Shown here one piece after another: positions 21,720-33,471 of a DNA stretch of 64,000 nt. This DNA is from Microglena sp. YARC (Eukaryota; Chlorophyta; Chlorophyceae; Chlamydomonadales; Chlamydomonadaceae). How positions within the stretch are numbered: the first letter of the stretch is position 1; each line of letters begins with the position of its first letter. A model generated the notes under the pieces. The model did not search any database, had not been told where the DNA came from, and saw only the letters and a list, made by a program, of their open reading frames with translations. The position numbers and the translations under genes were made by a program. The DNA lies in contig CM039462.1 of NCBI GenBank assembly GCA_022414725.1, positions 117,569,966-117,633,965 of the forward strand, written 5' to 3'.

Positions 21720-22385
21720 GAGTAGGCATCCGTACATGGAGATGCCGACCCACGACCAATCACACCTGCACCACTCGTCATACACAGGCCAGGGCATGCA
21801 CTGCAAGCATTAATTGAGCAAACAACACGACTGGCAATATGGACGGGAGATGCCGACCCACGACCAATCACACCTGCACCACTGGCTATACACTGGCCAG
21901 GGTATGCACCGCAAGCAATGATAGAGCAAACAACACGACTGGCAATATGGGCGGGAGATGCCGACCCACGACCAATCACACCTGCACCACTGGCCATACA
22001 CTGGCCAGGGTATGCACCGCAAGCATTGATAGAGCAAACAACACGACTGGCAATATGGGCGGGAGATGCCGACCCACGACCAATCACACCTGCACCACTG
22101 GCCATACACAGGCCAGGGTATGCACTGCAAGCATTGATAGAGCAAACAACACGACTGGCAATATGGGCGGGAGATGCCGACCCACGACCAATCACACCTG
22201 CACCACTGGCCATACACTGGCCAGGGTATGCACTGCAAGCATTGGTAGAGCAAACAACACGACTGGCAATATGGGCGGGAGATGCCGACCCACGACCAAT
22301 CACACCTGCACCACTGGCCATACGCTGAGCAGTATATGCACTGCATGAATTAATAGAGCAAACAACACGATTCGAAATATGGGCG
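21720..22385. repeat. 108-bp tandem satellite, about 6 units
   Basis: GCGGGAGATG starts at 21951 and 22059 and recurs at 108-bp intervals. The unit contains TGCCGACCCACGACCAATCA and GAGCAAACAACACGACTGGC. A period divisible by three keeps four frames open; these are not genes. A single GCCGACCCACGACCAATCAC unit also occurs near 62132. Confidence 0.9.
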
Positions 22386-22603
22386 AAAGTCTACACATGA
22401 AAGGTATACTTCATAATAATAATGATAATAGTCATCCTTAAGCTTGGTTGATTTAGATTACACAGTCTATCTGACTTCAGGCTGCTCACTGTCTGCAGGC
22501 AAATTGAACATTAACAGTAGTACAACTGCCACACCACACTCCTCATTACAGAATGCAATTGCACACACTTGTTGAACTTAAATAATGTGCATAGCGCTAA
22601 CTC

Positions 22604-22720
22604 AGGCCCCCCGTCGTTTACGATTTGTTGGGGTTCAGTTCAGCAGTGCTTGTTTTGTTTACAGCCCTTCCCAATATTGAGCTTGGGCAAGTCTATTAAG
22701 CCTATTTGGCTACACCTTAA
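22604..22720 (-). mobile_element. CCAGGGGTAGCC-family element, reverse
   Basis: Reads GTTTACGATTTGTTGGGGTT...GGGCAAGTCTATTAAGCC. G runs of about 11 and 22 follow (22740-22790). Confidence 0.6.
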
Positions 22721-22825
22721 CCGGCCAGGCTGTCAACTACCGGGGGGGGGGGGAGGCCCACCAGGGGGGGGGGGGGGGGGGGGGGGGCACCAGGCATTAT
22801 CATCAGAATTCCACCTTGGAACAAG

Positions 22826-23035
22826 TTCGATGCAGCGTCGCCTGCGACGTTAACAATTGGCGGAGAGTGATCGTGAGGGAGCGACAGGTGGCAACGGAAG
22901 CGAGTTAGTTACGAGGCCGTTGGCTGACGTGTCGGGCTTCATCACGGTCAGATGGATGGTCGGATGGATGGTCTGACGGACAAATGGGTAACACTGGGGG
23001 CTCCCGCCCCCCAGAAGGGGGGGCTCTGCCAAAAA
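22826..23035 (+). repeat. AGCGACAGGTGGCAAC-family repeat
   Basis: Well-preserved copy ending in CTCCCGCCCCCCAGAAGGGG just downstream of the CID gene stop (on the minus strand). Confidence 0.7.
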
Positions 23036-23062
23036 AATCACCGTACCAGTAGTTAACATAAA

Positions 23063-25898
23063 CTACTCACCAGCAATCTTGGGGGGGCCCTGGGGGGGTG
23101 GGGACCCGGGGGGTAGGGTCATGGGGGGTCCTGGAGGGCCCAGGGGGGGTGGGGACCTGGGGGGGCCTGGGGGGCCGGGCACTGGGAGTGATGCTTCCTC
23201 GTCATCCACAGGTGGAGCAGTGGAGGGAGGCGGGGAATCAGCCCAACGAGACTTCCGATTGCGCTTGCTTGCCCGTGGTGTGTGTGTGTGTGTGCTTGTG
23301 TGCGCTTGCTTACCGATGGTGTGTGTGTGTGTGCCAGTGTGAGCTTGCTTGCCTGTAGTGTGTGCTTGAGTGTGTGCTTGTGTGTATGCTCGTGTGCGCT
23401 TGCTAGCCTGTGGTGTGTGTGTATGCTTGTGTGTGTGCTTGTGTGCGCTTGCTTGCCTGTGGATGTGCAACTCACCACCATCCACATACACACTCAGGGA
23501 ACCACCAATCACTAACACTACTCAACCCCCGAGGCAAAAGGCCCGGTGGGGGCCCGGTGGGGGCCTTTTGCCTCGGGGGTCGTGTAGTGTTGGTGATTGG
23601 TGGGTCCCTGAGTGTGTGTGTGGATGGTGGGTCCCTGAGTTGGTGTGTGTGCTGAGGTGGATTTATAACCTCTTCACATTATTCGAAAGTGGAAACTGAT
23701 AGATGGAAGCGCCCTATGGTCACGTGGAAATATTGAGTGCGTGACTTGCGTGATGTAGGTCCAGTCCAAGTTGAACATCATGTGGATTTTGAATGTAGCG
23801 ATGAAGTTGTTTTGAATGCGAGGCGCAATTATCATTACCGTAGGTCAAGTCCAAGATGAACATCATGTGAATTTTGAATGTAGCGATGAAGTTGTTTGAA
23901 TGCGAGGCGCAATTATCATTACATGATTTCACGATCTAAGAGCAAAACGATTCCTTTACATGACTGGATTGGCAACCCAGAGGATTAAGGCGGTGAGAAG
24001 TTGCCTTTATTTATCAATGATTTTATGAAGAGATTGGATCAAATCAATGTGTTGATTAGAATGCTTTCATTTTAATTGATTAGGTTACAGCCAAAGACGG
24101 CGACAGCCTTAAAGGATGGAGCCATGTAACCAAGTTATATTTCTTGTTCTATTTCAATTTCTTGTTCACGTTCTTATTCTTGTTCAAGTTCAATTTCTTG
24201 TGTAAGGTAAATGTCTTGTTAAGGCCAATTTCTTGTTAATGTTTTTGTTAAATTCCAATTTCTTGTTCAAGTTTGAGTTTTTGTTCAAGTTCAGGTTTGA
24301 AGTTCTTGCTCAAGTTTAAGTTTTTGTTCAAGATCAATTTCTTGTTCAAGTTCAAGTTCAAGTTCTTACCCGTGGAGCCGCCTGGGCCTCTGCCTCCTCC
24401 CCATTGCCCACCAGGTGCTTCTGTTGCTGCCACTGCAGTAGCCTCTGCTGACGATCTATCTGTTTCTGAACCTCTACTTTCGGCTCCGCCTCAACCTCTA
24501 GTACGTCGGTAGGATGGGGGGCAGCCAGCGGTCCCCCGTGCCCCTGGAACAAGTGCTGAAGATGGTAGGTGTCCACAGGTGGCGTGGGCACGCTGAAGTG
24601 AGGTTGAGTGTATGGTGCCTGGGCCACTGACCAAGGATGGGCACCTGCAGGCGGCTGAGGCTGGTATTGCATCTGCAGCTGCTCCTGCAGCAACTGTTGC
24701 TGCATGTAGGCGGGGAGTGGGGGCGGTGGAGGGAGAGGGAGGCTCTGGCCTAAGGGGGGTGGAGCTCCCGGAGGGAGGGGGGCATGATCGAAGGCGGGGG
24801 GGGGGCGTGATCGTACACAGGCGCGGCAAAGGGGTCGTACTCATCCCGAGGGGCTTCGACGCTCATGCTCATGTCCATTGGAACATGCTCCTCAGTCGTC
24901 CTCCGTTTGGACTTCTTGGGGGTGGTACTGTTGCCTTTAGTTTTGGAGGCCTTGGCGGGTGAGCAGCCAACAGCGTCGCACATGTCTTGGATGACTTCTG
25001 GAGAGTAGACCTGCTCCTTGGTCCACAGGGCCAGAATCTTGCTGATCTTATCCTGGAATAAGCATTGGCAGATTGGGGGAGGCAGCTTAGGAAAGGCTGT
25101 GGTGTGGTGTGTGGTGTGTGGTGAGGTGTGTGGTTTGTGGTGTGTAGTAAGGTGTGGTGTGAGGGGTGGTGAGGTGTGGTGTGGGTGGGTGCGTAGGGTG
25201 GATGTGGGGAGAAGGACAGTTGCGGGCATGTGTGTGTGTGGTGGGCGAAGGTAATAGTCAGGCTCGTGGTCTTACTCAAGCTTTTGCTCCCTGCGGTGGG
25301 AGATGTATGTGTATTTTTGTTTGTGGTTACAGTCCAGGGGTAGTCAAACAGGCTCAAGGGACTTGCCCAGCCATGATATGAGGAGGGGTTAAAACAAACA
25401 AATATTCATGAACTGAACCCCAAACAATCGTTTTACCGCGGGGGGGGCCTGAGTTTGTGCTACAGTGATAATTTAATTCTGCGAGTATTGGGTGAGGTAT
25501 CTTCAAGGCATGGTAGAGTTTCTAGAGCTAGGGAGCTGCCTAGAAGCTGCTGCGTGTAGCCCCCCAAGTAAAGTGGTAGAGTTGCCATTGTATCTACAGC
25601 TGCCTGGTTGGGGCCGCAGTCATACCCTTTGGCAGCCTGCACCTGTTCAGATTGTCGAACAGGTGTTCAGGGTGTTGAAGACCGGTGTATGCACATCATG
25701 TGTGAAACATGTAGGTGTCGAACATGAGTTGAACATGTAGGTGTTGAACATGTGTTGAACATGTGTTGAACATGTGTTGAACATGTAGGTGTTGAACCTG
25801 GTGCAGGCTGCCGTAGGGATAGGGGAGGGCGTGTGATAACAGAAGGGGCAGCCGCCTTAGGGTTTAGGGTTTAGGGTTTTTGGGTTTAGGGTCGGGTT

Positions 25899-25933
<35 letters not shown>

Positions 25934-28866
25934 CTACTATGCTATACTATATATGTATATATGTATGTTGCAGTCCAGGGGGTAGCCAATAAAGCTTAAG
26001 GAACTTGCGCAAGCAACCTCGAATAATCAAATTAATTAAAGATTGTGAAGAGGGTTTATCAGAACAAGCACTTGAAGAACCGCCCCCAATAAACTTGTAC
26101 ACGCACCTTAATCTCTTGATCGGAAATTGACATAAGCGTGACGGGTTCAAGCAAGGTTACATTCCAATATATTTTGACTTAAAGGAAGAGCGAACATACG
26201 CACCTTTATCTCTTGATCGGATATTGACATAAGCGTGACGGGTTCAAGCAAGGTTATATTCCAATATATTTTGACTTAAAGGAAGAGCGCACATACGCAC
26301 CTTCATCTCTTGATCGGAAATTGACATGAACATGCTCTTCGCAATGGGTAGGAGGCGGTCAACTGCATCAGGTTGGTGTGAGGGGTGTGGGTGTGGGGTG
26401 TGGGGGTGTGAGGGGTTCGTGTGTGGGGTGTGGGGATGTGAGGGTTGGTGTGAGGGTGTGGGTGTGAGGGTGTGGGTGTGGTGTGAGGGGTGTGGTGCGA
26501 GGTGTGTGGGTGTGGGTGTGGGGGTTGGTGTGAGGGGTGTGTGAGGGGGTGTGGGGTGCGTGGGTGTAAGGGGGTGTGTGAGGGGGTGTTTGGGTTGGTG
26601 TGTGGGTTGGTGTGAGGGGTGTGGGTGTGAGGGTTTGGTATGAGGGGTGCGGGTGTGAGGGGTGGGGTTGTGGGGGTTAGTGTGTGGGTTGGTGTGAGGG
26701 GTGGGGGGGGTGGGGTGGGGGGGTGGGGGGGGGGGTTGGTGTGAGGGGTGTGGGTGTGTGGGTTGGTGCGAGGAATGGGGGTGTGAGGGTTGGGTGTGTG
26801 AGGGGTGTGCGTTGGGGGGCTTGGTGTGAGGGGGTGTGGGTGTGAGGGTGTGTGGGTGGGTGTGAGGGGTGGGTGTGTGGGTGTGAGGGGTGTGGGAGTG
26901 AGGGGTGTGGGGGTGGGGGGTTGGTGTGGATGTGAGGGGTGGGGGTGGGGGTGTGAGGGGAGTGGGTGTGGGGGGTGTGGGTGTGGGTCTAGGTGTGAGG
27001 GGTGGGGGATTGTAGGGGTTAGTGTGAGGGGTGAGGGTGTGGGGGTTGGTGGAAGGGGTTCGGGTGTGGTGGTTGGTGGTGCGGGGCGGTGGTGGTGGTT
27101 TGTGTGTGTTGAGGGGGACACATAGACACATAGGCATAACAGCCACAAAGACACATAGACAAATAGATACCACAGCCAAATAGGCGCATAGCCACAAGCC
27201 ACATAGACACATCAGCTACATAGACGCATGTACTCATAGACGCATAGCCACATAGACACAAAGAAATAGACACAAAGACACCAATAACTCACAATATCTG
27301 GAGGGTCCCTTGGACACCTCCTTCCTAGCAGAGCGTAAGATTTCCGAGACCACATATACCACATTGAGCCGCTCCTTGTCACTGGAGGCTTTTCGGTACT
27401 GCCGATCCAGCAGGTGAGTGACGAGTTTGTACTGCTCGCTGGCAGACTCTATTGCCAGGCTGGCCACGCGGGTGAGGCGACTCTACGAGGGTGAGGGGTG
27501 AGGGGTGACCAGGAGCAATGGGGGGAGCAAACTGGAAATTTAGGGGGTCTTCAGTACTCTTTTCTGCACCCCTATGGCACCCCTTTGGCACATTATGCAC
27601 CCTTTTAAGCCAAGCCAACTAATTAAAGGGGTCTTCAGCACTCTTTTCTGCACCCCTTTGGCACCCCTTTGGCACATTATGCACCTTGTAAGCCAAGCCA
27701 ACTAATTAAAGGGGTCTCCAGCTCTCTTTTCTGCACCCCTTTGGCACATTATGCACCCTTTTAAGGGGGGGCAGATAATGGTGATGATGATGATGAAGGT
27801 GATAGCGATGGTGCAGATAATGGTGATGATGTAGTTGATGGTGATGGTGATGGTGCAGATAATGGTGAGGATGTAGGTGATGGTGATGGTGATGGTGATG
27901 GTGCTGATAATGGTGATGATGTAGGTGATAGTGATGGTGATGGTGATGGTGATGGTGCGGATAATGGTGATGATGTAGGTGATGGTGATGGTGATGGTGA
28001 TGGTGCAGATAATGGTGATGATGTAGGTGATGGTGATGGTGATGGTGATGCGCAGATAATGGTGATGATGTAGGTGATGGTGATGGTGAAGGTGATGGTG
28101 CAGATAATGGTGATGGTGATGGTGAAGATAATGGTGATGGTGATGATGTACGTGATGGTGATGGTGCAGAAACTGGTGATGGTGATGATGTAAGTGATGG
28201 TGATGATGTAAGTGATGATGTAAGTGATGGTGATGAGGTAGGTGATGGTGATGATGAAGGTGATTGTGGTGGTGCAGATAATGGTGATGGTGATGGTGAT
28301 GATGATGATGATGGTGATTTTGCAGATAATGGTGATGGTGATGGTGATGGTGATAATGTAGGTGATGGTGATGATTAAAGTGATGGTGATGGTGCATATA
28401 ATGGTGATGGTGATGGTGCAGATAATGGTGATGGTGATGATGTAGGTGATGGTGGTGATGAAGGTCATGGTGATGATGAAGGTGATGGTGGTGGTGCAGA
28501 TAATGGTGATGATGTAGGTGATGGTGATGGTGATGGTGAAGATAATGGTGATGGTGATGATGATGGTGAAGGTGATGGTGCAGAAACTGGTGATGGTGAT
28601 GATGTAAGTGATGGTGATGATGTAAGTGATGGTGATGATTTAAGTGATGGTGATGGTGTAAGTGATGGTGATGATGTAAGTGATTGTGATGGTTCAAGTG
28701 ATGGTGATGATGTAAGTGATTGTGATGATGTAAGTGATGGTGATGATGTAAGTGATGATGTAAGTGATGGTGATGAGTTAGGTGATGGTGATGAGGTAGG
28801 TGATGGTGATGATGATGATGAAGGTGATGGTGTTGGTGCAGATAATGGTGATGGTGATGGTGATTG

Positions 28867-28904
<38 letters not shown>

Positions 28905-30166
28905 GTGATAGTGATGATGATGTTTCAGATATGGTGATGGTGATGATGATGGTGATGGTGATGGTGATAACGTAGGCGATGGTGATGATGAAGGTGATGG
29001 TGATGGTGCAGATACTGGTGATGGTGATGATGAAGGTCATGGTGGTGATGATGGTGATGGTGATGGTGCAGATACTGGTGATGGTGACGATGTAGGTGAT
29101 GGTGATGATGAGGATGATGGGGATGGTGATGGTGATGGTGATGGTGTTGGTGATGATGTAGGTGATGGTGATGATGATGGTGCAGATAATGGTGATGGTG
29201 ATGGTGATGGTGATGGTGATGAAGTAGGCGATGATGTAGGTGATGGTGATGGTGTAGGTCATGGTGATGGTGCAGGTGATGGTGATGGTGCAGATACTGG
29301 TGATGGTGATGGTGATGGTGCAGATGCTGGTGATGGTGATGATGTAGGTGATGGTAATGATGATGACAATTGTGAAGGTAATGGTGATGGTATTGATGGT
29401 GATGGTGATGGTTATGGTGCAGATATTGATGATGGTGAAGATCATGGTGATGGTGGTGATGTAGGTGATGGTGGTGGTGATGGTGAACATAATGGTGACA
29501 ATCAGTGTGATGGTTGTGCAGGATCAAAAGCATCAACAGCAATCAGTGGCAGCTTACCTCCGTGCATCGCTCTGTTGCTTTCTCCAATTCATTTAGGAAC
29601 GCCTTCTCCTGAAATAGTCAGATCGGTGCAGCCATGAGAATGATTGAGGGGGTCAGGGGGTTAGGGGGTTAGGGGGGGGTGAGTGGGATGAGGAGGTTAG
29701 GGGGGTTGAGGGGTTGAGGGGTTTATGGGGGGTTGAGGGGTGGGGGGGGGTGAGGGGGGGTGGAGGGGTAGGGGGTTTAAAGTGAGGGGGTTGAGGGGGG
29801 TGAGGGGTACGGGGGGTGAGGGGGGTGAATGGGTTAGGGTGGGTGGGGAGGTTAGGGGGTTAGGAGGTTAGGGTGTGGGGTTGAGGGGGTTAGGGTGTGA
29901 GGGCTTAGTGGGCTGAGGGGGTAAGGAGGTGAGTGGGTTAGGGGTGTTAGGGTTGAGGGGGGTGAGGGTTGAGGGGGTTAGGGTGTGAGGGGCGAGAGGG
30001 GTGAGGGGGTGAGGGTTGAGCGGGTGAGGGAGTGAGGGGGTGATGAGAAGGGGTACTATGCAGAATTAAGCTCCATACAAGCACGGGTTTACCCAAATGC
30101 AAGGGTCTGTATGTACGTTACCGCTGTTGTCACGTTGCACTGCTCGCCATGTTTTGTTCTGCCCAT
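23063..30166 (-). CDS. CTD-interacting-domain (CID/RPR) protein
   Basis: Exons by splice site and phase: 30122-30166 (tentative start, MGRTKHGEQCNVTTA), 29558-29608, 27293-27482, 26301-26362, 24370-25052 and 23063-23407 (stop at 23063-23065). The first ~150 residues read as helices of a CID: EKAFLNELEKATERCTE, then SRLTRVASLAIESASEQYKL, then DKERLNVVYVVSEILRSARK, RLLPIAKSMFMS and KISKILALWTKEQVYSPEVI. CID proteins (Pcf11, SCAF, RPRD families) bind the phosphorylated RNA polymerase II CTD and couple transcription to RNA processing; which subfamily this is I cannot say. A Lys-rich segment (TPKKSKRRT), proline and glutamine tracts, KRNRKSRW and a proline-rich tail follow. The fifth exon is 683 nt and both its edges are phase 0, so it is one base short: a C10 run at about 24796-24805 shifts frame, probably an assembly or sequencing error. 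The first exon is the least certain part. Confidence 0.68.
23265..23470 (-). repeat. acceptor-containing tandem array in the CID gene
   Basis: About five units of GGCAAGCAAGCGCACAC plus (CA)n. Several carry ccacag before GCAAGC, the shape of an acceptor plus exon head. The copy next to the unique coding sequence (23271) has lost its AG. The nearest usable in-phase acceptor is at 23408, so the array is probably translated as a His/Thr-rich insert. Confidence 0.6.
23485..23622. repeat. ~135-bp near-perfect palindrome
   Basis: Arms of about 60 bp. The inner 19 bp CCCCCGAGGCAAAAGGCCC is perfectly inverted at 23561-23579, and the outer part CTCAGGGA..CCACCAATCAC pairs with few mismatches. It lies inside the last intron of the CID gene. 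Confidence 0.8.
23740..23925. repeat. 84-bp unit, two tandem copies
   Basis: The unit includes AACATCATGTGNATTTTGAA, TGTAGCGATGAAGTTGTTT and GAATGCGAGGCGCAATTATC. Confidence 0.75.
24085..24365 (+). mobile_element. SINE 3' module with greatly expanded TTCTTGTTCAAG tail
   Basis: Starts ACAGCCAAAGACGGCGACAG, passes GCCATGTAACCAAG and then runs ~230 bp of degenerate AAGTTC/TTTCTTGTTC repeats up to the donor of CID exon 24370-25052. Confidence 0.7.
25328..25481 (+). mobile_element. CCAGGGGTAGCC-family element (full length)
   Basis: Good copy inside the CID gene intron (25053-26300), opposite to the gene's strand. Confidence 0.75.
25630..25950. repeat. TTGAACATGTG tandem repeat, telomere-like block and (AT)n
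   Basis: GTTGAACATGT units expand at 25700-25800 inside the CACCTGTTCAGG repeat. TTAGGGTTTAGGGTTTAGGG follows near 25857-25890, then an (AT)n run at about 25902-25930. Confidence 0.8.
26101..26330 (-). repeat. 97-bp tandem array built on a CID exon tail plus donor
   Basis: ACGCACCTT(T/C/A)ATCTCTTGATCG occurs at 26101, 26198 and 26295, an exact 97-bp period. The copy at 26295 is the real exon end (GATCAAGAGATGAAG then gtgcgt on the minus strand). The other two are decoy donors 97 and 194 bp into the intron. Confidence 0.9.
26370..27110. repeat. GTGTGGG/GTGAGGG low-complexity satellite
   Basis: About 740 bp of irregular TGTGGGTGTGAGGGG. It yields long Pro/His/Thr-rich minus-strand frames that are artefacts; they lie in the intron between 26362 and 27293. 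Confidence 0.85.
27541..27770. repeat. ~84-bp tandem repeat, 3 copies
   Basis: The unit contains GGGGTCTTCAGCACTCTTTT, GCACCCCTTTGGCAC, ATTATGCACC and AAGCCAAGCCAACTAATTAA. It sits in a CID intron. Confidence 0.8.
27770..29520. repeat. 1.75-kb GAT/GGTGAT satellite
   Basis: Almost pure GATGGT/GATGAT with interspersed GCAGATAATGGTGA and GATGTAGGTGAT strings. Poly-His and Ile/Thr frames on minus are artefacts. It fills the CID intron between exons 27293-27482 and 29558-29608. Confidence 0.95.
29640..30050. repeat. G-rich GGGGTTAGGG/GAGGGG satellite
   Basis: About 400 bp with dozens of G3-G9 runs, potentially quadruplex-forming on the plus strand. It lies in the first CID intron if the tentative start exon is right. 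Confidence 0.85.
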
Positions 30167-30883
30167 GCAAATTTATGTTACAGCCCAGGGGTAGCCAAAT
30201 AGGCAGAAGGGACATGCCCAACATCCAACGATGAAGGCCTTAATCAGGGACTTGCCCAACTTTGAACAATCAATTTTCGATATGCAGAGGTGATGTGTGT
30301 GTATGGGTGCGGATGGGTGGTTGGGTGCGGATGGGTGCGGCTGGGGTCTGGAAGGGCTCTGAAGCATCAAGTTGGCTTGGTTTGAGTACATGGTCTTTCA
30401 GCCTTCTAGGCTGCTCATCAGCTGCCTGTGGGGTAAACACTGGCAGCATAAACACTACTGTACTACACTCTTGATTACATACAGATATCACATGGGTGCA
30501 AGCACCAAGTTGAGTTCAGTGTTCAGGCTTGCCCCGTGACAACGGAGGCACGGCTCATGCCATCGCCCTTGGCATCAGTCGAGTGGGAGCAATTGGGTGA
30601 ACGAGGGAGATACTGAGGAGGGTAGAGCTTGATTCGCACCTCTCTCCAAGCAACTCCTGCTGATGCCATGGATGGCGATTCTGTCTATCAGGACTGGATG
30701 CTCGCTTCAATCAGGTTATCAGGTTTTTGCACAATCGGAGTCCAAAGCTTCAAGATCGGATGGCGCTGGAAATCGATGGGTTATAGATGTGATAACGTGC
30801 TGCGCAGTCGCGGAGATACATCAGCATCGGAGGGAGGACAACGCCTCGGCGGAGTGGTCTCCCGAAGATGGTGGTGGTGGTGG

Positions 30884-30914
<31 letters not shown>

Positions 30915-31150
30915 GCGGGACAACTGGAACTTGGGCAGTACAAGCTCACGCCAGCGACAATGACAGGCTCGAGCCAGAACTGCTTGAGTTGGCAGCCATC
31001 GACAACTGAACACGAAATCTGCCCAATTCAGCGCAATCAGTCCATGGCCTTCTCGAATCTGCTGTAATTGACTTGAAACCTATATTGCATTAGTAGCTAT
31101 ATCTATTGTTATACCGGCCACTCGCACACAGTCGCAAAGCCGCCCCCGCC
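30167..31150. promoter_or_regulatory. divergent intergenic region between the CID gene and RRP8
   Basis: The 984 bp separate the two tentative ATGs, so the genes may share a bidirectional promoter. It carries a truncated CCAGGGGTAGCC element (about 30178-30290) and a poly-G run near 30887-30913. I see no clear TATA box. The ~126- to 134-codon frames at 30629-31067 look spurious. Confidence 0.4.
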
Positions 31151-33440
31151 ATGGCGGATGCCGACTTCTTTGCTATGGCCGGCTGGGACTTTGAGGGGGC
31201 ATACCCAGCGGCTTCAGCCAAGCATGTGAAAGCGGCGAAACTAGGAGAGCTGCTCAATCGACCGGTAAAGCTGGCAGGTACACTCCCAACCCTTCTTCAA
31301 CTGGGTTGAAGCCTATGTCAGTTGCTTATCCCCTCCTGGCAGGGGCTGCCCTATGCATGAGGCTGCTATTGGTTCAGCCAGTAGCATTCGCTCTCATAGT
31401 TGGATATTTTATGTCGCCACATGCATGCAGTGAATTGTTCACACACGAGGCCATCTGGCACTCAATATCTACATAAATAGCAATAATCAGCGTCTGTATG
31501 AAAACCTTTCCACTTCATGTGCTCACTTAATGTCATGCTTGTCGCACACACGCATCCACCAAATTCACCAAAAACACCTCTGGCCGTCCTTCCGCAGCTA
31601 CCTCCTCAAAAGCAAGCACCCTCGAGCAGGCAAACAAGCAGGCAGAGGGGAAGAAGGAGACTGGCTCATCGAGACCGGTGAACGGTGTGGGCACTGCCTC
31701 CATACCAATTGAGGTGGAAGCTGCTGTGGACCCACCTGGGAGAATGAAGCAGGGCAAGAAGCGAAAGCAGCAGAAGTCAGAATCCGATGGAGCTGGTGTT
31801 GATGTTGGTGCGCTCAACACAGCCAGCAAAGGAGCTTCTAACAACGGGGAGAGTGAAGCCTCGCAACAGGTAGCAGACAGTGCTGCAGGGCAGGGCAAGA
31901 AGAAGAAGAGTAAGAACAAGTTCAAGGTGGCTGAGGAGGGTGATGCCAAGGCCACGACACCAGTGCTTCCATCGACAGCCTCACCTCAGGCAGAAGAGGC
32001 AGCTGTGCCTGTTAGCGCAAAGAAGAACAAGGCCACAACACCTGCCCTTGCATCGGCCGTCTCATCTCAGGTAGAGGTGGCAGCTGAGCCTGTTAGTGCA
32101 AAGAAGAACAAGAACAAGTTCAAGGGTGCAGAGGAGGCTGGTGCCGGGGCCACGACACCTGCCCTTCCATCGGCCGCCTCACCCCAGGTGGAGATGGGGA
32201 CAGAGGCTGCTAGCGCAAACAAGAACAAGAACAAGTTCAAAGCTTCAAGCCAGGCAGCTAGCCCTGCTGCTGGACCAGGGGCAATTGGGACCAACAGTTC
32301 CCCAACACCAGGTGCAGCTGGGGCCAACAGTTCCCCTGCACCCAGCGGGGGCAAGACTGCTCCTGCACCAGGGGCAGCTGGGTCCAACAGTACCCCAGCA
32401 CCCAGCGGGGGCAAGACTGCCCCTGCACCAGGGGCAGCTGGGGCCAACAAAACCCCTGCACCCAGCGGGGGCAAGACTGCTCCTGCACCAGGGGCAGCTG
32501 GGGCCAACATAACCCCTGCACCCAGCGGGGGCAAGACTGCTCCTGCACAAGCTACTCCTGAGAAGGTCCAGCCTGCACAAAGGACCCCCAAGGAGGGCAA
32601 GAACAAGGTTAATCAAGCTCACGCAGGCTCTGGAACCCCTCGTGCAGCGCCAGTCTCAAGCCCTCAGCTGACACAAGGGACTGGGGCAGGTGAAACAAAG
32701 GGCAAAAACAAGCTGAAAGCAGAGGTGGGAGATGGCCCAACTCAGGCGCAGAAGAGGGCCAAGCTGGCCACACCTGAGCCTTCGACCAGTGGGGGGCAGG
32801 CTGGGGACAAGGCAACAGCTGGGGACAAGCTGGCAACACCTCAGCCGCTGGCCAGTGGGGGCAAGGGAACAGCTATGGCCAAGCTGGCCACACCTCAACC
32901 GTTGGCCAGTGGGGTCAAGGCTGGGGCCAAGCTGGCCACACCCCAGCCGTTGGCCAGTGGGGGCCAGGCTGGGGACAAGGCAACAGCTAGGGCCAAGCTG
33001 GCCACACCTCAGCCGTTGGCCAGTGGGGTCAAGGCTGGGGCCAAGCTGGCCACACCCCAGCCGTTGGCCAGTGGGGGCCAGGCTGGGGACAAGGCAACAG
33101 CTAGGGCCAAGCTAGCCACACCTCAGCCGTCGGCCAGTGGGGGCAAGGCTGGGGGCAAGGAAACAGCTAGTCAAGGGGAGAGCAAGGCAGTAAGCAGACC
33201 TGCACAGTCTGAGTCTGCCCCCCAGCAGCAAGGGCAAGCCAAGTCTGCAGCCGCCTCATCCTCCTTGTTTGGCAAGATGCGAGCGCGTCTGCAGGGGGGA
33301 CAGTTCAGGTAAGTGTAACGTGTAGAACTTGTCGTGACCAATACCGTCATTGGGGGGGGGGGGGGGGGGGGGGGCAGGAGTCGGGTGGAAAACATGCTGT
33401 ACGGCTGGGTGAAGTCTTGTGCTTGTACTATTCGTTTACT

Positions 33441-33471
<31 letters not shown>

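Noticed and set aside
26244..27212. Pro/Thr/His-rich frames of about 300 codons on minus
   Set aside because: Translation of the GTGTGGG satellite; only the small exon at 26301-26362 within it is supported by splice sites and phase.
27702..29542. Long poly-His, Ile/Thr and Ser/Pro reading frames of 200-340 codons on minus
   Set aside because: They are translations of a GAT/GGT satellite inside a CID intron; all three frames are open because the unit is three or six bases.
32067..32622. Minus-strand frames of 96-179 codons within 32067-32622
   Set aside because: They are antisense shadows of the peptide repeats in RRP8 exon 2.
33309..33312. Stop codon TAA ending RRP8 after the Lys/Pro-rich exon
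   Set aside because: The TAA lies inside a perfect donor (CAG then gtaagt), and the downstream exon restores the family motif GGQFRFLNE across the junction.
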